In this document: positions 10,067-18,615 of the stretch, one piece after another
How the letters are laid out: each line of letters starts with the position of its first letter
Numbering within the stretch: the first letter of the stretch is position 1
Origin: Devosia sp.
GTDB taxonomy: Bacteria; Pseudomonadota; Alphaproteobacteria; Rhizobiales; Devosiaceae
Assembly (NCBI RefSeq): GCF_024707125.1
Contig: NZ_JANQAH010000011.1
Span: 62,001-126,000, forward strand
Direction: 5' to 3'
DNA length: 64,000 nt
Notes under the pieces: generated by a model
What the model was told of the DNA's origin: nothing
The model's database searches: none
Seen by the model: only the letters and a program-made list of their open reading frames with translations
Made by a program: the position numbers and the translations under genes

Positions 10067-10745
10067 TCTCGATCACCCGCTGGCACTGATCGGCGATCTT
10101 GGCGTCGTGGGTGACGATGATGATCGTATGCCCGTCTGCATGCAGCTCCTTGAGCAGCGCCATCAATTCCTTGCCTGAATGCGAGTCGAGCGCGCCGGTC
10201 GGCTCGTCGGCGAGGATCACCTCGCCACCATTCATCAGCGCCCGAGCCACGCTGACGCGCTGTTGCTGGCCGCCCGAAAGCGCATTGGGTCGATGATGCA
10301 ACCGTTCGCCGAGACCAAGCCGGGTGAGAAGCTCCACCGAACGCTTGCGCCGCGCCGTCGCATCAGCGCTCGCATAAACGGCCGGCACTTCGACATTTTC
10401 TACGGCGTTGAGATCGGGCAGCAGCTGATAGCGCTGGAAGATGAAGCCAAAATGCTCGCGCCGCAGCGCGGCCAGTTCGTCCGCATCGAACCTGCTGACG
10501 TCGCGACCATCGAAGAGATAGGTCCCTTCGCTGGCCCGATCGAGACAGCCCAAAATATTCATCAGCGTAGACTTGCCCGAGCCGGACTGGCCGATAATGG
10601 CCACCATCTCGCCGCGATGGATATCGAGATCGACACCCTTCAATACGGCCACGCTCTCGCCGCCCGCAGCGAAGCGGCGGACGAGGTTCTTGATGGAGAT
10701 GATGGGTTTCGAGCTTGCCGACACCCCCTCCCGGCCTCCCCCCAT
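9828..10745 (-). CDS. macB: MacB-type ABC exporter, ATP-binding half (true coding part about 10010-10724)
   Basis: ABC ATPase of the LolD/MacB type: Walker [11 protein letters not shown]-loop [10 protein letters not shown], signature LSGGQQQR, Walker [14 protein letters not shown] and the H-loop IIIVTHD. It ends its meaningful part at [17 protein letters not shown]. After that the frame runs on out of phase with the permease for ~75 codons of shadow sequence. Removing one base around the ggggcgaaaaagg run (10005-10015) fuses the two halves into one MacB of about 650 aa, the normal length. The start is also odd: the ATG at 10745 and the more plausible GTG at 10724 both lie inside an intergenic palindromic repeat. 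Confidence 0.85.
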   Translation of the reverse strand: MGGGREGVSASSKPIISIKNLVRRFAAGGESVAVLKGVDLDIHRGEMVAIIGQSGSGKSTLMNILGCLDRASEGTYLFDGRDVSRFDADELAALRREHFGFIFQRYQLLPDLNAVENVEVPAVYASADATARRKRSVELLTRLGLGERLHHRPNALSGGQQQRVSVARALMNGGEVILADEPTGALDSHSGKELMALLKELHADGHTIIIVTHDAKIADQCQRVIEIADGSIIDDRYIGERDTAANRGEKGAAQARLAPGARQFWRGTRHGAAGHGGAQAAHLPDHARHYHRHCLGGGRGGPGAG

Positions 10746-10839
10746 CTAGGGGGAGGTGCAGGTCTGTGTGCTTGGCAGCTTTTTTGCCCCCAACCGGATG
10801 CGGCACCTCCCCCTTGTGGGGGAGGTCGGGAGGGGGGTA
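10722..10839. repeat. Intergenic palindromic repeat, CCTCCCCC family, copy 2
   Basis: Inverted arms acaccccctcccggcctccc and gggggaggtcgggagggggg around a ~60 bp centre, same family as 1470-1585. It fills the gap between macA and macB and overlaps the first codons of the macB frame. Confidence 0.85.
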
Positions 10840-10876
10840 TCGGCGCGGCTTTTCAGTGTCGAGTGCATGGAACACC

Positions 10877-12091
10877 TCACCGCATCATGATCATGGGGCC
10901 ACCGGCACCGCCGGGACCACCCATGCGGCCTGCCCCCTGCCCGCCCGCCGGCCGCGACACCGTAACCAGACCGCCGCTGACGACCTGCTCGCCCTCTTCG
11001 AGGCCGGAGACGATCTGCGCCGTGATATTGTTGTTGAGCCCGACCTCGATGCGGCGCGGCCGCGTTTCCTCGGTCTTGGGATCATAGACCATGACCATCA
11101 CGGCCCCATCCGGCCCCTTGCGCGTCACAAGACTCGAAGGCAGCGTCAGCGCGCCCTTGGCCTCGTCGAGCACGATGGTCACCTCGGCCGTCATCGAAAT
11201 GCGCAGGCGATGGTCGGCATTGGGCACATCGAAAAGGCCATTGTAGTAGATGGCGCTGCTCGAACTATCCGAAGTCGTGTCGCTGCTTATCGAGGTCGGC
11301 GCCGGCTCAACCTCGCGCAGCGTCGCCTCGATGCGATTGTCGGGTTCGCCCAGGATGGTGAAATAGACCTTTTGGCCCGGCACGACCTTGACCACATCGG
11401 CCTCGGAAATTTCGGCCTTGATCACCATGGTGTCGAGATTGGCGATCTTGGCGATGGTCGGCGTGGAAGAATTGGCATTGAGCGTCTGCCCTTCCTCCAC
11501 CACCAGCGCCACGATCGTGCCGTCGCTGGGGGCCACGATCTGCGTGCGGGCGAGATTGAGCTGGGCCGATTCCACCGTGAGATTGGCCTGATCGATCTGT
11601 GCGCTCAGCTGGTCGATCTGCGCCTTGGACTGTTCCACCGCCGCCTGCGCCGTCTCAAGGTCGGTCTGCGACACAAGGCTACCGGCGCTCAATTGCGTAT
11701 TGCGCGCCAAAGCCGCCTCGGCCTTGACCAGTACCGCTTCCTGATTGCGCTTCTGCGCCTCGATGCCCGCCAACGCTGCCTGCGCCGACTTCACCGCGTT
11801 TTCCTGATCGAGACTGTCGATCTCGGCGATAAGGTCGCCCTTCTTCACGTTCTGCCCGAGGGTGACATGAATGGCCTCGATGCGGCCCGATACTTCAGCA
11901 CCAACGCTGACCAGCGAACTGGCTTCCAGCACGCCCGTCGCCAGCACCGTCGTCTCGATATCGGCCTTGGTGACGGCAGTCGTTTCCGGAACTGTTTTCG
12001 CTTCCGGCTGGCCGAGGAAATACCACCAGGCCGCCCCACCGCTGCCCGCGAGCACCAGCACCACCGCAAGTAATTTGGCCAAGCGTTTCAA
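10877..12091 (-). CDS. macA: MacA-like periplasmic adaptor (HlyD/RND membrane-fusion family)
   Basis: 404-aa membrane-fusion protein. An N-terminal anchor (residues 5-26) is followed by a first lipoyl half (VSGRIEAIHVTLGQNVKKGD), a long coiled-coil hairpin of about 95 residues (LDQENAVKSAQAALAGIEAQ and following, rich in A, E, Q), a second lipoyl half (IVAPSDGTIVALVVEEGQTL), a beta-barrel domain and a Gly/Met-rich tail. It should link the MacB ATPase-permease encoded next on the strand to an outer-membrane channel not present here. The start codon is TTG (12091) with a weak upstream purine stretch. Confidence 0.9.
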   Translation of the reverse strand: MKRLAKLLAVVLVLAGSGGAAWWYFLGQPEAKTVPETTAVTKADIETTVLATGVLEASSLVSVGAEVSGRIEAIHVTLGQNVKKGDLIAEIDSLDQENAVKSAQAALAGIEAQKRNQEAVLVKAEAALARNTQLSAGSLVSQTDLETAQAAVEQSKAQIDQLSAQIDQANLTVESAQLNLARTQIVAPSDGTIVALVVEEGQTLNANSSTPTIAKIANLDTMVIKAEISEADVVKVVPGQKVYFTILGEPDNRIEATLREVEPAPTSISSDTTSDSSSSAIYYNGLFDVPNADHRLRISMTAEVTIVLDEAKGALTLPSSLVTRKGPDGAVMVMVYDPKTEETRPRRIEVGLNNNITAQIVSGLEEGEQVVSGGLVTVSRPAGGQGAGRMGGPGGAGGPMIMMR

Positions 12092-12257
12092 TATCTTAAA
12101 ACCCCAAACATGAATCTCATGCTCAAAATAAGGAATTCGGGGTCGAACTTCACGTTAGGCTTTGGCAATGCAGCCTTAAACTTTGGAAAGGTTGACGCAG
12201 CCAGTCTGCCGGTCCACCTTGCCAGCCTCCCTTTCTGACCTTCCTTCAGGACCTGAA

Positions 12258-13034
12258 ATGTACCAGCTGCTCGACCCCAGCCGCTTTGTCGTCTTCATCA
12301 CCGGCGCCACCTCGGGCTTTGGCGAAGCGGCCGCCCGCCGCTATGTCGCCGCCGGCGGCAAGGTGATCGCGACCGGCCGCCGCAAGGACCGCTTGGAAAA
12401 GCTGCAGGCCGAACTCGGCGCCGACAACTGCTACATCATCGAGCTCGACGTGCAGGACCGCGCCGCGATGGAAAAGGCCATTGCCGAAATCCCCGCGCCC
12501 TTCAACGCCATCAACATCGTCCTCGCCAATGCCGGCCTTGCCCTCGGCCTCCAGCCGGCTGCCGAAGCCGTGCTCGACGATTGGGAGACAATGATCTCAA
12601 CCAATATTTCGGGTCTGGTCTACACCGTGCGCCTGCTGCTGCCCGGTCTCATTGCCCGCGGCGGCGGCCATGTGGTGACCCTTGGCTCCGTGGCCGGCGA
12701 ATATGCCTATCCCGGCGGCTCGGTCTATGGCGCCACCAAGGCCTTCGTGAAGCAGTTCGCGCTCAATCTGCGCTCGGACCTGCAGGGCAAGAATGTCCGC
12801 GTCACCAATATCGAACCCGGCCTGACGGAAACCGAATTCTCGCTGGTCCGCTTCAAGGGCGACGAGGGCAAGGCATCCGCGCCCTATTCCAAGACCAAGG
12901 CGATGAACGCCGAAGACATTGCCGAGAGCATTTTCTGGTCCACGACGCTGCCGGCCCACGTCAACATCAACAAGATCGAACTGATGGCCACCACGCAGGC
13001 AATCGGTCCCTTCGACATATTCCGCGAAGGCTGA
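12258..13034 (+). CDS. ydfG: NADP-dependent short-chain dehydrogenase, YdfG-like
   Basis: Classical SDR of 258 aa acting in the cytosol. It has the cofactor motif TGATSGFG, the dinucleotide-selecting GRRKDRL, the NAG motif (LANAGLAL) and the catalytic S and YGATK with YxxxK spacing. The length and the C-terminal SIFWSTTLPAHVNIN / IELMATTQ segments match E. coli YdfG, a 3-hydroxy acid and malonic semialdehyde reductase. The ATG at 12258 is preferred because CAGGA precedes it and the family starts at the Rossmann strand; a longer frame from 12183 has no support. It is divergent from macA across a 166-bp promoter-bearing gap. Confidence 0.88.
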   Translation: MYQLLDPSRFVVFITGATSGFGEAAARRYVAAGGKVIATGRRKDRLEKLQAELGADNCYIIELDVQDRAAMEKAIAEIPAPFNAINIVLANAGLALGLQPAAEAVLDDWETMISTNISGLVYTVRLLLPGLIARGGGHVVTLGSVAGEYAYPGGSVYGATKAFVKQFALNLRSDLQGKNVRVTNIEPGLTETEFSLVRFKGDEGKASAPYSKTKAMNAEDIAESIFWSTTLPAHVNINKIELMATTQAIGPFDIFREG

Positions 13035-13081
13035 CAGCCTCTTATGAAACGGGCAGTATGGGGCCAGTTGTGGAGGTCCTC

Positions 13082-13750
13082 ATGCTGCCCCGTCTGCTTC
13101 TCCCCGCCCTCGTTGCCGCTCTCCTGCCCGGCACCGCCCTTGCCGCGCCCGTCTCGCTGAAATCGCTCGGCGACACCTGCCTCGAAACCACCCTCAAGAA
13201 CTGCACCGTGGCCGCAGCGGGCTATGTCGCCCCGCGCGACACGAACCGGCTCGCCTACCAGATCCAGTCCGGCGTCGACGAATATGAGGGCATGGCCGGC
13301 GGCGTGGTGGTCTTTGCCGAAACCGATGGCGCCCGGGAACTGCTCGCCAGCGACTTCAACGGCGTCTGGTATCAGCTGCCCCGCCTCTCCGAAGCCGAAC
13401 CCATCCTCTTCCACCTGCCCGGCGTGACTGCCGGCACCGGCTCGTTCAATGCCGACGTCCTGTTCGAATTTTCCGCCGACGACAAGGAATGGCGCCGGGT
13501 GGACATGGATAGCTGGTGGGAAGGCGTCGAGGCAAAGCTGCCAAAAGGCCTCGAAATCTGGAAGGGCGTCACCTACGATTTCGGCGAAGACTATTGGGGC
13601 GAATACGTCGCCCGCACCAGCTTGTGGCAAGAAACCGACGCCAATTGCTGCCCAACGGGTGGCTCGGCGGTCATCCACTTTACGGTGGAAGATGGAGCGC
13701 TGAAGGCTGGGGATGTGGACTACGAGGAGCCGAAGGAAGAGGCGGAATAG
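13082..13750 (+). CDS. Exported protein of unknown function
   Basis: 222 aa with a clear signal peptide (MLPRLLLPALVAALLPGTALA). The mature part is acidic, with cysteines at DTC...KNC and a vicinal pair in DANCCPTGG, which suggests disulfides in the periplasm. It ends in a Glu-rich tail (EEPKEEAE). I do not recognise a family. The ATG at 13082 is supported by a GGAGG 5 bases upstream; the same frame extends far upstream through ydfG but only as a shadow. It follows ydfG by 47 bp and may be co-transcribed. Confidence 0.75.
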   Translation: MLPRLLLPALVAALLPGTALAAPVSLKSLGDTCLETTLKNCTVAAAGYVAPRDTNRLAYQIQSGVDEYEGMAGGVVVFAETDGARELLASDFNGVWYQLPRLSEAEPILFHLPGVTAGTGSFNADVLFEFSADDKEWRRVDMDSWWEGVEAKLPKGLEIWKGVTYDFGEDYWGEYVARTSLWQETDANCCPTGGSAVIHFTVEDGALKAGDVDYEEPKEEAE

Positions 13751-13772
13751 GTCCCTCCCCCCGTCCGGCCAC

Positions 13773-13841
13773 GGCGTCATTCCCGCGTAAGCGGGAATCC
13801 CTGTTTCACAACGGAGATCCCCGCTTTCGCGGGGATGACGC
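13773..13841. repeat. REP-type palindrome, copy 2
   Basis: cgtcattcccgcgtaagcgg and gatccccgctttcgcgggga as inverted halves between two convergent genes. One base differs from the family in the first hairpin (gcgtaagc for gcgaaagc). Confidence 0.88.
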
Positions 13842-13857
13842 TGAGTTTGGGGAGGCT

Positions 13858-14895
13858 TCAGGCCAAGCCCAAAAACCTCACCGTATCCGGATCAACCGGT
13901 ATCCCCTCGGCCCTCCGCCGATCCATCTCTTCCCACTCACGATCCCCCGGCGCCATCACCCGCCCGCCCTCGCGCACCCGCGACCCACGCAGGCTCTCGA
14001 GATAGCTCCCGATCGCCGCCGCAAAGACCGCGCGCCCGGCAAATTTGTCTGGATCGATCACCAGCACGAAATGTCCCATGTTCCGAGGCGTCGAAATATC
14101 GTCGCCGCCATACATGGGGATGAAATCGGGATCGAGCGTTGTCCCCGTCAGCAGCGCCGAAAACAGCGTCGCCACCCCCGCCAGCGCAGCTCCCTTGTAG
14201 CCATAATCCAAACCGCCGAGCGGCAGCAGCATGTCCGCCGCATGCGGATCGGTCGTCGGCTCACCATCGGCAGTTGCCGCAACACCCTCGGGCAATTCCT
14301 TGTCGAGCGAGCGGTGCAGCAGCACGCGATTGAGCGGAATGGACGAGGTCGCCATGTCCAGGAGCCACGGCCGCGCATTCGGCACGGGCGCGGCAAAGGC
14401 CAGCGGGTTGGTGCCGTGGAATTTCTGCGCCCCATCATAGAGCGCCACCATGGAGTCGGTATTGGTGGTCGCAAAGGTGACAAACCCCTGCTCCGCCCCC
14501 GCCAGCGCATAAGCGCCCGTCGCGCCCAGATGCGACGAGTGCTTTGTGCCCACAGCGCCAACCCCGGCCTGCCGCGCCAGCTCAATGCCAACCTCGACTG
14601 CCTTGTAGGCCGCATAGTGCCCGAGCCCATCATCGCCATGGACCATGGCGCTACCCGCGCCCCGGCTTTCCACCTTCAATTGCGGGTTCTTGTTGAGCCG
14701 CCCGCCGCCGAGCATTCTGCAATAGTGACCGGTCAGCCGCACGCCATGGCTGTCCACACCCACCAGCGACGCATGGATCATCGCCCTGATCGCCGCCGCC
14801 CGCGAAGCCGCGCTCGCCCCAGCCTCGGCTAGTCGCGTCTCAACACGCTCCCGCACAAGGGCTTCGTCAAAACGCGGCGAAATATCATCACTCAT
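13858..14895 (-). CDS. Ldh2-family (malate/L-lactate/ureidoglycolate-type) NAD(P)-dependent dehydrogenase
   Basis: About 345 aa, matching the Ldh_2 family: SLVGVDSHGVRLTGHY near the N-terminus, which carries the conserved DSHG motif, then GTKHSSHLGATGAYAL, FATTNTDSMVALYDG, HGTNPLAFAAPV and LDYGYKGAALA. The family reduces or oxidises 2-oxo/2-hydroxy acids with NAD(P) and uses no Rossmann fold. The ATG at 14895 is preferred to a GTG at 14910 because the GAGGGAG ribosome site lies between the two. The substrate cannot be told. It is divergent from the oxygenase operon, so a shared pathway is possible but unproven. Confidence 0.88.
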   Translation of the reverse strand: MSDDISPRFDEALVRERVETRLAEAGASAASRAAAIRAMIHASLVGVDSHGVRLTGHYCRMLGGGRLNKNPQLKVESRGAGSAMVHGDDGLGHYAAYKAVEVGIELARQAGVGAVGTKHSSHLGATGAYALAGAEQGFVTFATTNTDSMVALYDGAQKFHGTNPLAFAAPVPNARPWLLDMATSSIPLNRVLLHRSLDKELPEGVAATADGEPTTDPHAADMLLPLGGLDYGYKGAALAGVATLFSALLTGTTLDPDFIPMYGGDDISTPRNMGHFVLVIDPDKFAGRAVFAAAIGSYLESLRGSRVREGGRVMAPGDREWEEMDRRRAEGIPVDPDTVRFLGLA

Positions 14896-14959
14896 TGGTA
14901 TCTCCCTCACCCCGTTCTACCCACCGCATCAACGAGACGAAAGCCGAAACCTCCCCCGT

Positions 14960-15055
14960 CGTCATTGCCCGACTTGTTCGGGCAATCCACCTCTCCGCGC
15001 GCACCGCCCTATCCCATGGATCACCGGGACAAGCCCGGCGATGAGGACGACGGAG
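14960..15055. repeat. Palindromic repeat of the 'cgtcattgcccg...cgggacaagcccgg' family, copy 1
   Basis: Two hairpins (cgacttgttcgggcaat, accgggacaagcccggcgat) with outer arms cgtcattgc and gatgaggacg. It lies in the 268-bp divergent gap between the Ldh2-type gene and the oxygenase gene. A second copy is at 38122-38193. Confidence 0.8.
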
Positions 15056-15163
15056 AGAGGGATATGCACTGCCCATGCTTTAGCCGCACACCACCCTCAC
15101 GCACTTTTTGTTGGCACTCGCATCCCGTGCCGCTATTCTTGAGCCAAAGTTGAGACCAGCCCC

Positions 15164-16180
15164 ATGCCCAAAGCCCCCGATCAGACTACCAAAGACCTTT
15201 GGCACGTCGTCGCCGCAACCGATGAACTCGCCATCGGTCTCGTCGAAACGACGCTGCTGCTTGATCGCCGCATCGCCCTGACGCGCGGCCTCGATGGCGA
15301 ACCGGTCGTGTGGCTCGCAACGGACGAGGAAAACGGCGACGAAATCGACGCCGAAACCGTGTTCGACCGCCTCCCGGTTCGCACCGCCTATGGCTACACC
15401 TGGACCTGCCTCGGCACCCCTTCGGCCGAACTCTTCCCGATCCCCGAATATGCCGAGCCCGACCGCACCAATATGAGCTGCGGCTCCATCGGCATCCACG
15501 TCTCCGCCCCGCGCGCCGTCGAAAACTTCCTCGACATGGGTCACTTCCCCTATGTCCACACCGACATCCTGGGTTCCGAACCCCATACCGAGGTCAAGGA
15601 GTACGACGTCGAGGTTTCCGAAGAACGCGACGAAGTGCTGGCCACCAAGTGCAAGTTCATCCAGCCCATGGCCGCCAAATCGGCAACCGGCGCGATGGAA
15701 GTCGAATATGTCTATCGCGTGCCGCACCCCTTCTGTTCGGTGCTCTATAAATCCTGCCCCGAGGACGAAAACCGTCGCGACGTCATCGGCATCTTCCTCC
15801 AGCCCATGACCGAAGAAACCTGCCGCGCACACCTGCTGCAGTCGATGATCGACTCCTATTCGACCGTGACCGATCTGCGCCGCTTCCAGCAGACCATTTT
15901 CGGCCAGGACAAGCCGATCCTCGAAAACCAGTACCCCAAGAAACTGCCGCTCGATCCGCGCTCGGAAACCCCGATCCGCGCCGACAAATCAGCCATCGCC
16001 TATCGGAGATGGTTGAGCCAGAAAGGGGATTACCTACGGTGTGATCCCGCAGGCCTCCTAGTATTCCACGGTGTCATTCCCGCGAAAGCGGGAACCTCCG
16101 TTACAAAACAGGGGTCCCCGCTTTCGCGGGGATGGCATCGAGATAAACCAACCCGCCCCGTACGCCAGGGCGGTTTGTGA
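15164..16180 (+). CDS. Rieske-type oxygenase catalytic subunit lacking the Rieske cluster site
   Basis: The protein matches ring-hydroxylating oxygenase alpha subunits at both ends of the normal Rieske domain (LWHVVAATDEL; AYGYTWTCLGTP). The stretch between, which should carry C-x-H and C-x2-H, is shortened to ~25 residues with no such motif. The mononuclear-iron site is intact: N121, D124, H127, H132 in NFLDMGHFPYVH and D249 in FGQDKPILENQ. As read it is 338 aa, but the last ~50 residues run through a REP element. Removing one G from the GGGG at 16025-16028 gives the tail KGITYGVIPQAS and a TAG at 16059-16061, a more natural end. The next gene carries the missing Rieske domain. The substrate is unknown. 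Confidence 0.85.
   Translation: MPKAPDQTTKDLWHVVAATDELAIGLVETTLLLDRRIALTRGLDGEPVVWLATDEENGDEIDAETVFDRLPVRTAYGYTWTCLGTPSAELFPIPEYAEPDRTNMSCGSIGIHVSAPRAVENFLDMGHFPYVHTDILGSEPHTEVKEYDVEVSEERDEVLATKCKFIQPMAAKSATGAMEVEYVYRVPHPFCSVLYKSCPEDENRRDVIGIFLQPMTEETCRAHLLQSMIDSYSTVTDLRRFQQTIFGQDKPILENQYPKKLPLDPRSETPIRADKSAIAYRRWLSQKGDYLRCDPAGLLVFHGVIPAKAGTSVTKQGSPLSRGWHRDKPTRPVRQGGL
16069..16137. repeat. REP-type palindrome, copy 3
   Basis: tcattcccgcgaaagcggga and tccccgctttcgcggggat inverted around a short centre. As the sequence stands, it is translated as the last part of the oxygenase frame, which argues that the frame upstream of it is shifted. Confidence 0.88.
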
Positions 16181-16229
16181 CTAAAAATTCGATCGTGGCG
16201 CGATCCTCAAACTTTTGGATCTGATCGAC

Positions 16230-17939
16230 ATGCCCCTGTCCCTCTCAGACCCCGCCTGGTACCCCATCGCCTCAAGCGAGGACTTGCCGTTCCGCCACGT
16301 CTATCAGGGCCAGTTGCTCGGCCGTGAACTCGCCGTCTGGCGCGCCGATGATGGCAATGTAAACGTCTGGGAAAACCGGTGCCTTCACCGCGGCGTGCGC
16401 CTTTCCATTGGCATCAATGAAGGCCAGGAACTGAAATGCCAGTACCATGGCTGGCGCTATGCCAACCAATCGGCCGGCTGCACCTATATCCCGGCCCACC
16501 CCGCCGACGCCCCGGCCCGCCGCATCGAAAACCGCAAATATCCGGTCAAGGAAGCCTTCGGCCTCATCTGGTCCGCCGCCAATGACGACCAGAAATTCGC
16601 GCCCTTCGCCGGCGCCGAAGGTACCGACTGGTTCCCGCTGCGCCCGATGCCGATCAATGCCACGCCAGAAGACGTGCTCGCAGGACTTGCCGGCCTCGCC
16701 CCCGATGACCAGCCGGCCGACCTCCTCCCCGGCATGGCCCTGCGCCTCGGCACAACAATCTACTTCGTCCAGCCCGTCGATGCCGGCCGCGCCGTCATTC
16801 GTGGCCTCATTGCCGGCAAGCCGGAAGACGAAGTGGCAACCCTCCGCCACTACAACGAGACGCTGACCAAGCTGCGCGATCGCCTAGAACGCGCCGCGGC
16901 CAGGAAGCCAACGCCCGAGCCGCTGCAGCCAGTTTTCGAAAAGGTCTCGGCCGACCTCGCCTCCATGCCCGACATCGCCATTCCGCGCGGCAACACCATG
17001 CCGGTCGTGGTCAAGCGCAAGTGGAAATCAGCCGATGGCGTCATCGGCTTTGAGCTGGCTGACCGCGACGGCAAGCACCTGCCGACCTTCCAGCCCGGCG
17101 CCCATATCGACGTGCACCTGCCCAATGGCCTGATCCGCCAATACTCGATCACCAACGGCCCCGGCGATCTTTCGTCCTATGTCATTGGCGTCAAGCAGGA
17201 GAGCGCCAGCAAGGGCGGCTCGAAGGTGCTCGTCGAAACGGTCCGCGAAGGTGACGTCCTCGCCATCTCCGAGCCGCGCAACAATTTCCCGCTGCGCCGC
17301 GACGCCACCCGCACCGTGCTCATCGCCGGCGGCATTGGCATTACGCCGCTGCTGTCAATGGCCCGCTTCCTCGACAAGTCGAGCCTGCCCTACGAGCTGC
17401 ATTACTTTGCCCGCACTGGCGACGGCCTCGCCTTCCAGAGCGAACTCGCTGCGCTTCACGGCAAAATCGACCGCCATGTCGGCCTCGCCCGCGACGCCAT
17501 CAAGGCCAAGATCGCCGAAGTGCTTGGCCAGTACCAATTCGCCAACCACGTCTATATCTGCGGCCCCGGCGCCATGCTCGAAATGGTGCAGGAAACCGCG
17601 GCCTCGCTCGGCTGGCCCGACGATGCGATCCACTTCGAATATTTCCAGAACGACAAGGTCATCGATTCCTCGTCCGCCTTCGACGTGGAACTCGCCCGCT
17701 CGGCCATGACGCTCCATGTCCCGGCCGGCAAGACTATCCTCGAAACCATGCGTGAAGCCGGCCTCACTGTCCCCTCCTCCTGCGAGCAAGGCGCCTGCGG
17801 CACCTGTCTCACCACCGTGATGGAGGGCGAGGTCGACCATCAGGACGTCTATCTCAACAAGACCGAGAAGGCCTCCAATACCTGCATGATGACCTGTGTC
17901 AGCCGCGCCAAATCTGGCCGCCTCGTGCTGGATATTTAG
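16230..17939 (+). CDS. Fused Rieske-ferredoxin / PDR-type flavin reductase / plant-type ferredoxin
   Basis: 569-aa electron-transfer protein with three redox modules. Residues ~1-115: Rieske [2Fe-2S] domain with CLHRG and CQYHGW. Residues ~115-260: a linker of unknown structure. Then a phthalate-dioxygenase-reductase-like flavin domain (RQYSITNGP), the NAD(P) domain (VLIAGGIGITPLLSMA) and a C-terminal plant-type [2Fe-2S] ferredoxin (SCEQGACGTC, then a fourth Cys). Electrons should run NAD(P)H, flavin, ferredoxin cluster, Rieske cluster, then to the iron of the upstream oxygenase. The ATG at 16230 gives the natural Rieske start; a TTG at 16215 is the alternative. The GST gene follows 2 bp after the stop. 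Confidence 0.9.
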   Translation: MPLSLSDPAWYPIASSEDLPFRHVYQGQLLGRELAVWRADDGNVNVWENRCLHRGVRLSIGINEGQELKCQYHGWRYANQSAGCTYIPAHPADAPARRIENRKYPVKEAFGLIWSAANDDQKFAPFAGAEGTDWFPLRPMPINATPEDVLAGLAGLAPDDQPADLLPGMALRLGTTIYFVQPVDAGRAVIRGLIAGKPEDEVATLRHYNETLTKLRDRLERAAARKPTPEPLQPVFEKVSADLASMPDIAIPRGNTMPVVVKRKWKSADGVIGFELADRDGKHLPTFQPGAHIDVHLPNGLIRQYSITNGPGDLSSYVIGVKQESASKGGSKVLVETVREGDVLAISEPRNNFPLRRDATRTVLIAGGIGITPLLSMARFLDKSSLPYELHYFARTGDGLAFQSELAALHGKIDRHVGLARDAIKAKIAEVLGQYQFANHVYICGPGAMLEMVQETAASLGWPDDAIHFEYFQNDKVIDSSSAFDVELARSAMTLHVPAGKTILETMREAGLTVPSSCEQGACGTCLTTVMEGEVDHQDVYLNKTEKASNTCMMTCVSRAKSGRLVLDI

Positions 17940-17941
17940 TA

Positions 17942-18586
17942 ATGACCATAACGCTTTACGACTTCGAGCTCTCGGGCAACTGCTACAAGCTGCGCCTGCT
18001 CATGAATATCCTCAACCTGCCCTTCGAAATCGTGCCGGTGGATTTCTTCCCTGGCCGTCAGCACAAGGCCGACTGGTTCCTGCGCATGAACCCCTTCGGC
18101 CAATTGCCGGTGCTGAAGGACGATGATCTGACCCTCTCGGATTCCGGCGCCATCCTCGCCTATCTGGCCAAGAAGTACGACACCTCCGGAAACTGGTTCC
18201 CCGATGACCCGGCCGTCACCGCCGAAGTGCTGCGCTGGCACTCCGTCGCCGACGACATCACCTCGACCTCCTCTGCCGCCCGCCTCGCACTCGGCTATGG
18301 CTACGCCTTCGATATCGAGAAATCGCAAAAGGGTGCCCATCGCATTTTCCGGCTGATGGACGAACACCTCTGGTTCGGCGAAAAGTCCGGCCGCGACTGG
18401 CTCTGCTCTCCGGCCCATCCGACCACCGCCGATATCGCCTGCTTCCCCTATGTGATGCTGAGCGAAGAAGGCGGCATATCCCGCCAGGATTATCCCGCCC
18501 TCCGCCGCTGGACCGACCGCGTGCGCCGCGTACCGGGTTTTACGGTCATGTCCGGCATTTTCCCGGCCGGCCGGGCGAAGGAATAA
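17942..18586 (+). CDS. Glutathione S-transferase family protein
   Basis: 214 aa. The N-terminal thioredoxin-like domain (ITLYDFELSGNCYKLRLLMN) has the cis-proline GQLPVL and the glutathione-binding DSGAILAYLA; an all-helical C-terminal domain follows with HPTTADIACFPYV. It begins 2 bp after the reductase stop, so it belongs to the oxygenase operon. A role in opening an ether or removing an electrophilic product of oxygenation is plausible from context only. A rho-independent terminator follows directly. Confidence 0.9.
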   Translation: MTITLYDFELSGNCYKLRLLMNILNLPFEIVPVDFFPGRQHKADWFLRMNPFGQLPVLKDDDLTLSDSGAILAYLAKKYDTSGNWFPDDPAVTAEVLRWHSVADDITSTSSAARLALGYGYAFDIEKSQKGAHRIFRLMDEHLWFGEKSGRDWLCSPAHPTTADIACFPYVMLSEEGGISRQDYPALRRWTDRVRRVPGFTVMSGIFPAGRAKE

Positions 18587-18590
18587 GCTA

Positions 18591-18615
18591 AGGGCGCCTC
18601 TCGGCGCCCTTTTTC
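18591..18615. terminator. Rho-independent terminator of the oxygenase-GST operon
   Basis: agggcgcc-tctc-ggcgccct followed by TTTTT, starting a few bases after the GST stop. It reads into the stop of the convergent gene at 18614. Confidence 0.9.

Noticed and set aside
12581..13081. Long N-terminal extension of the exported protein at 13082 overlapping ydfG
   Set aside because: The extension is a shadow of ydfG; the ATG at 13082 has its own GGAGG and begins a signal peptide.
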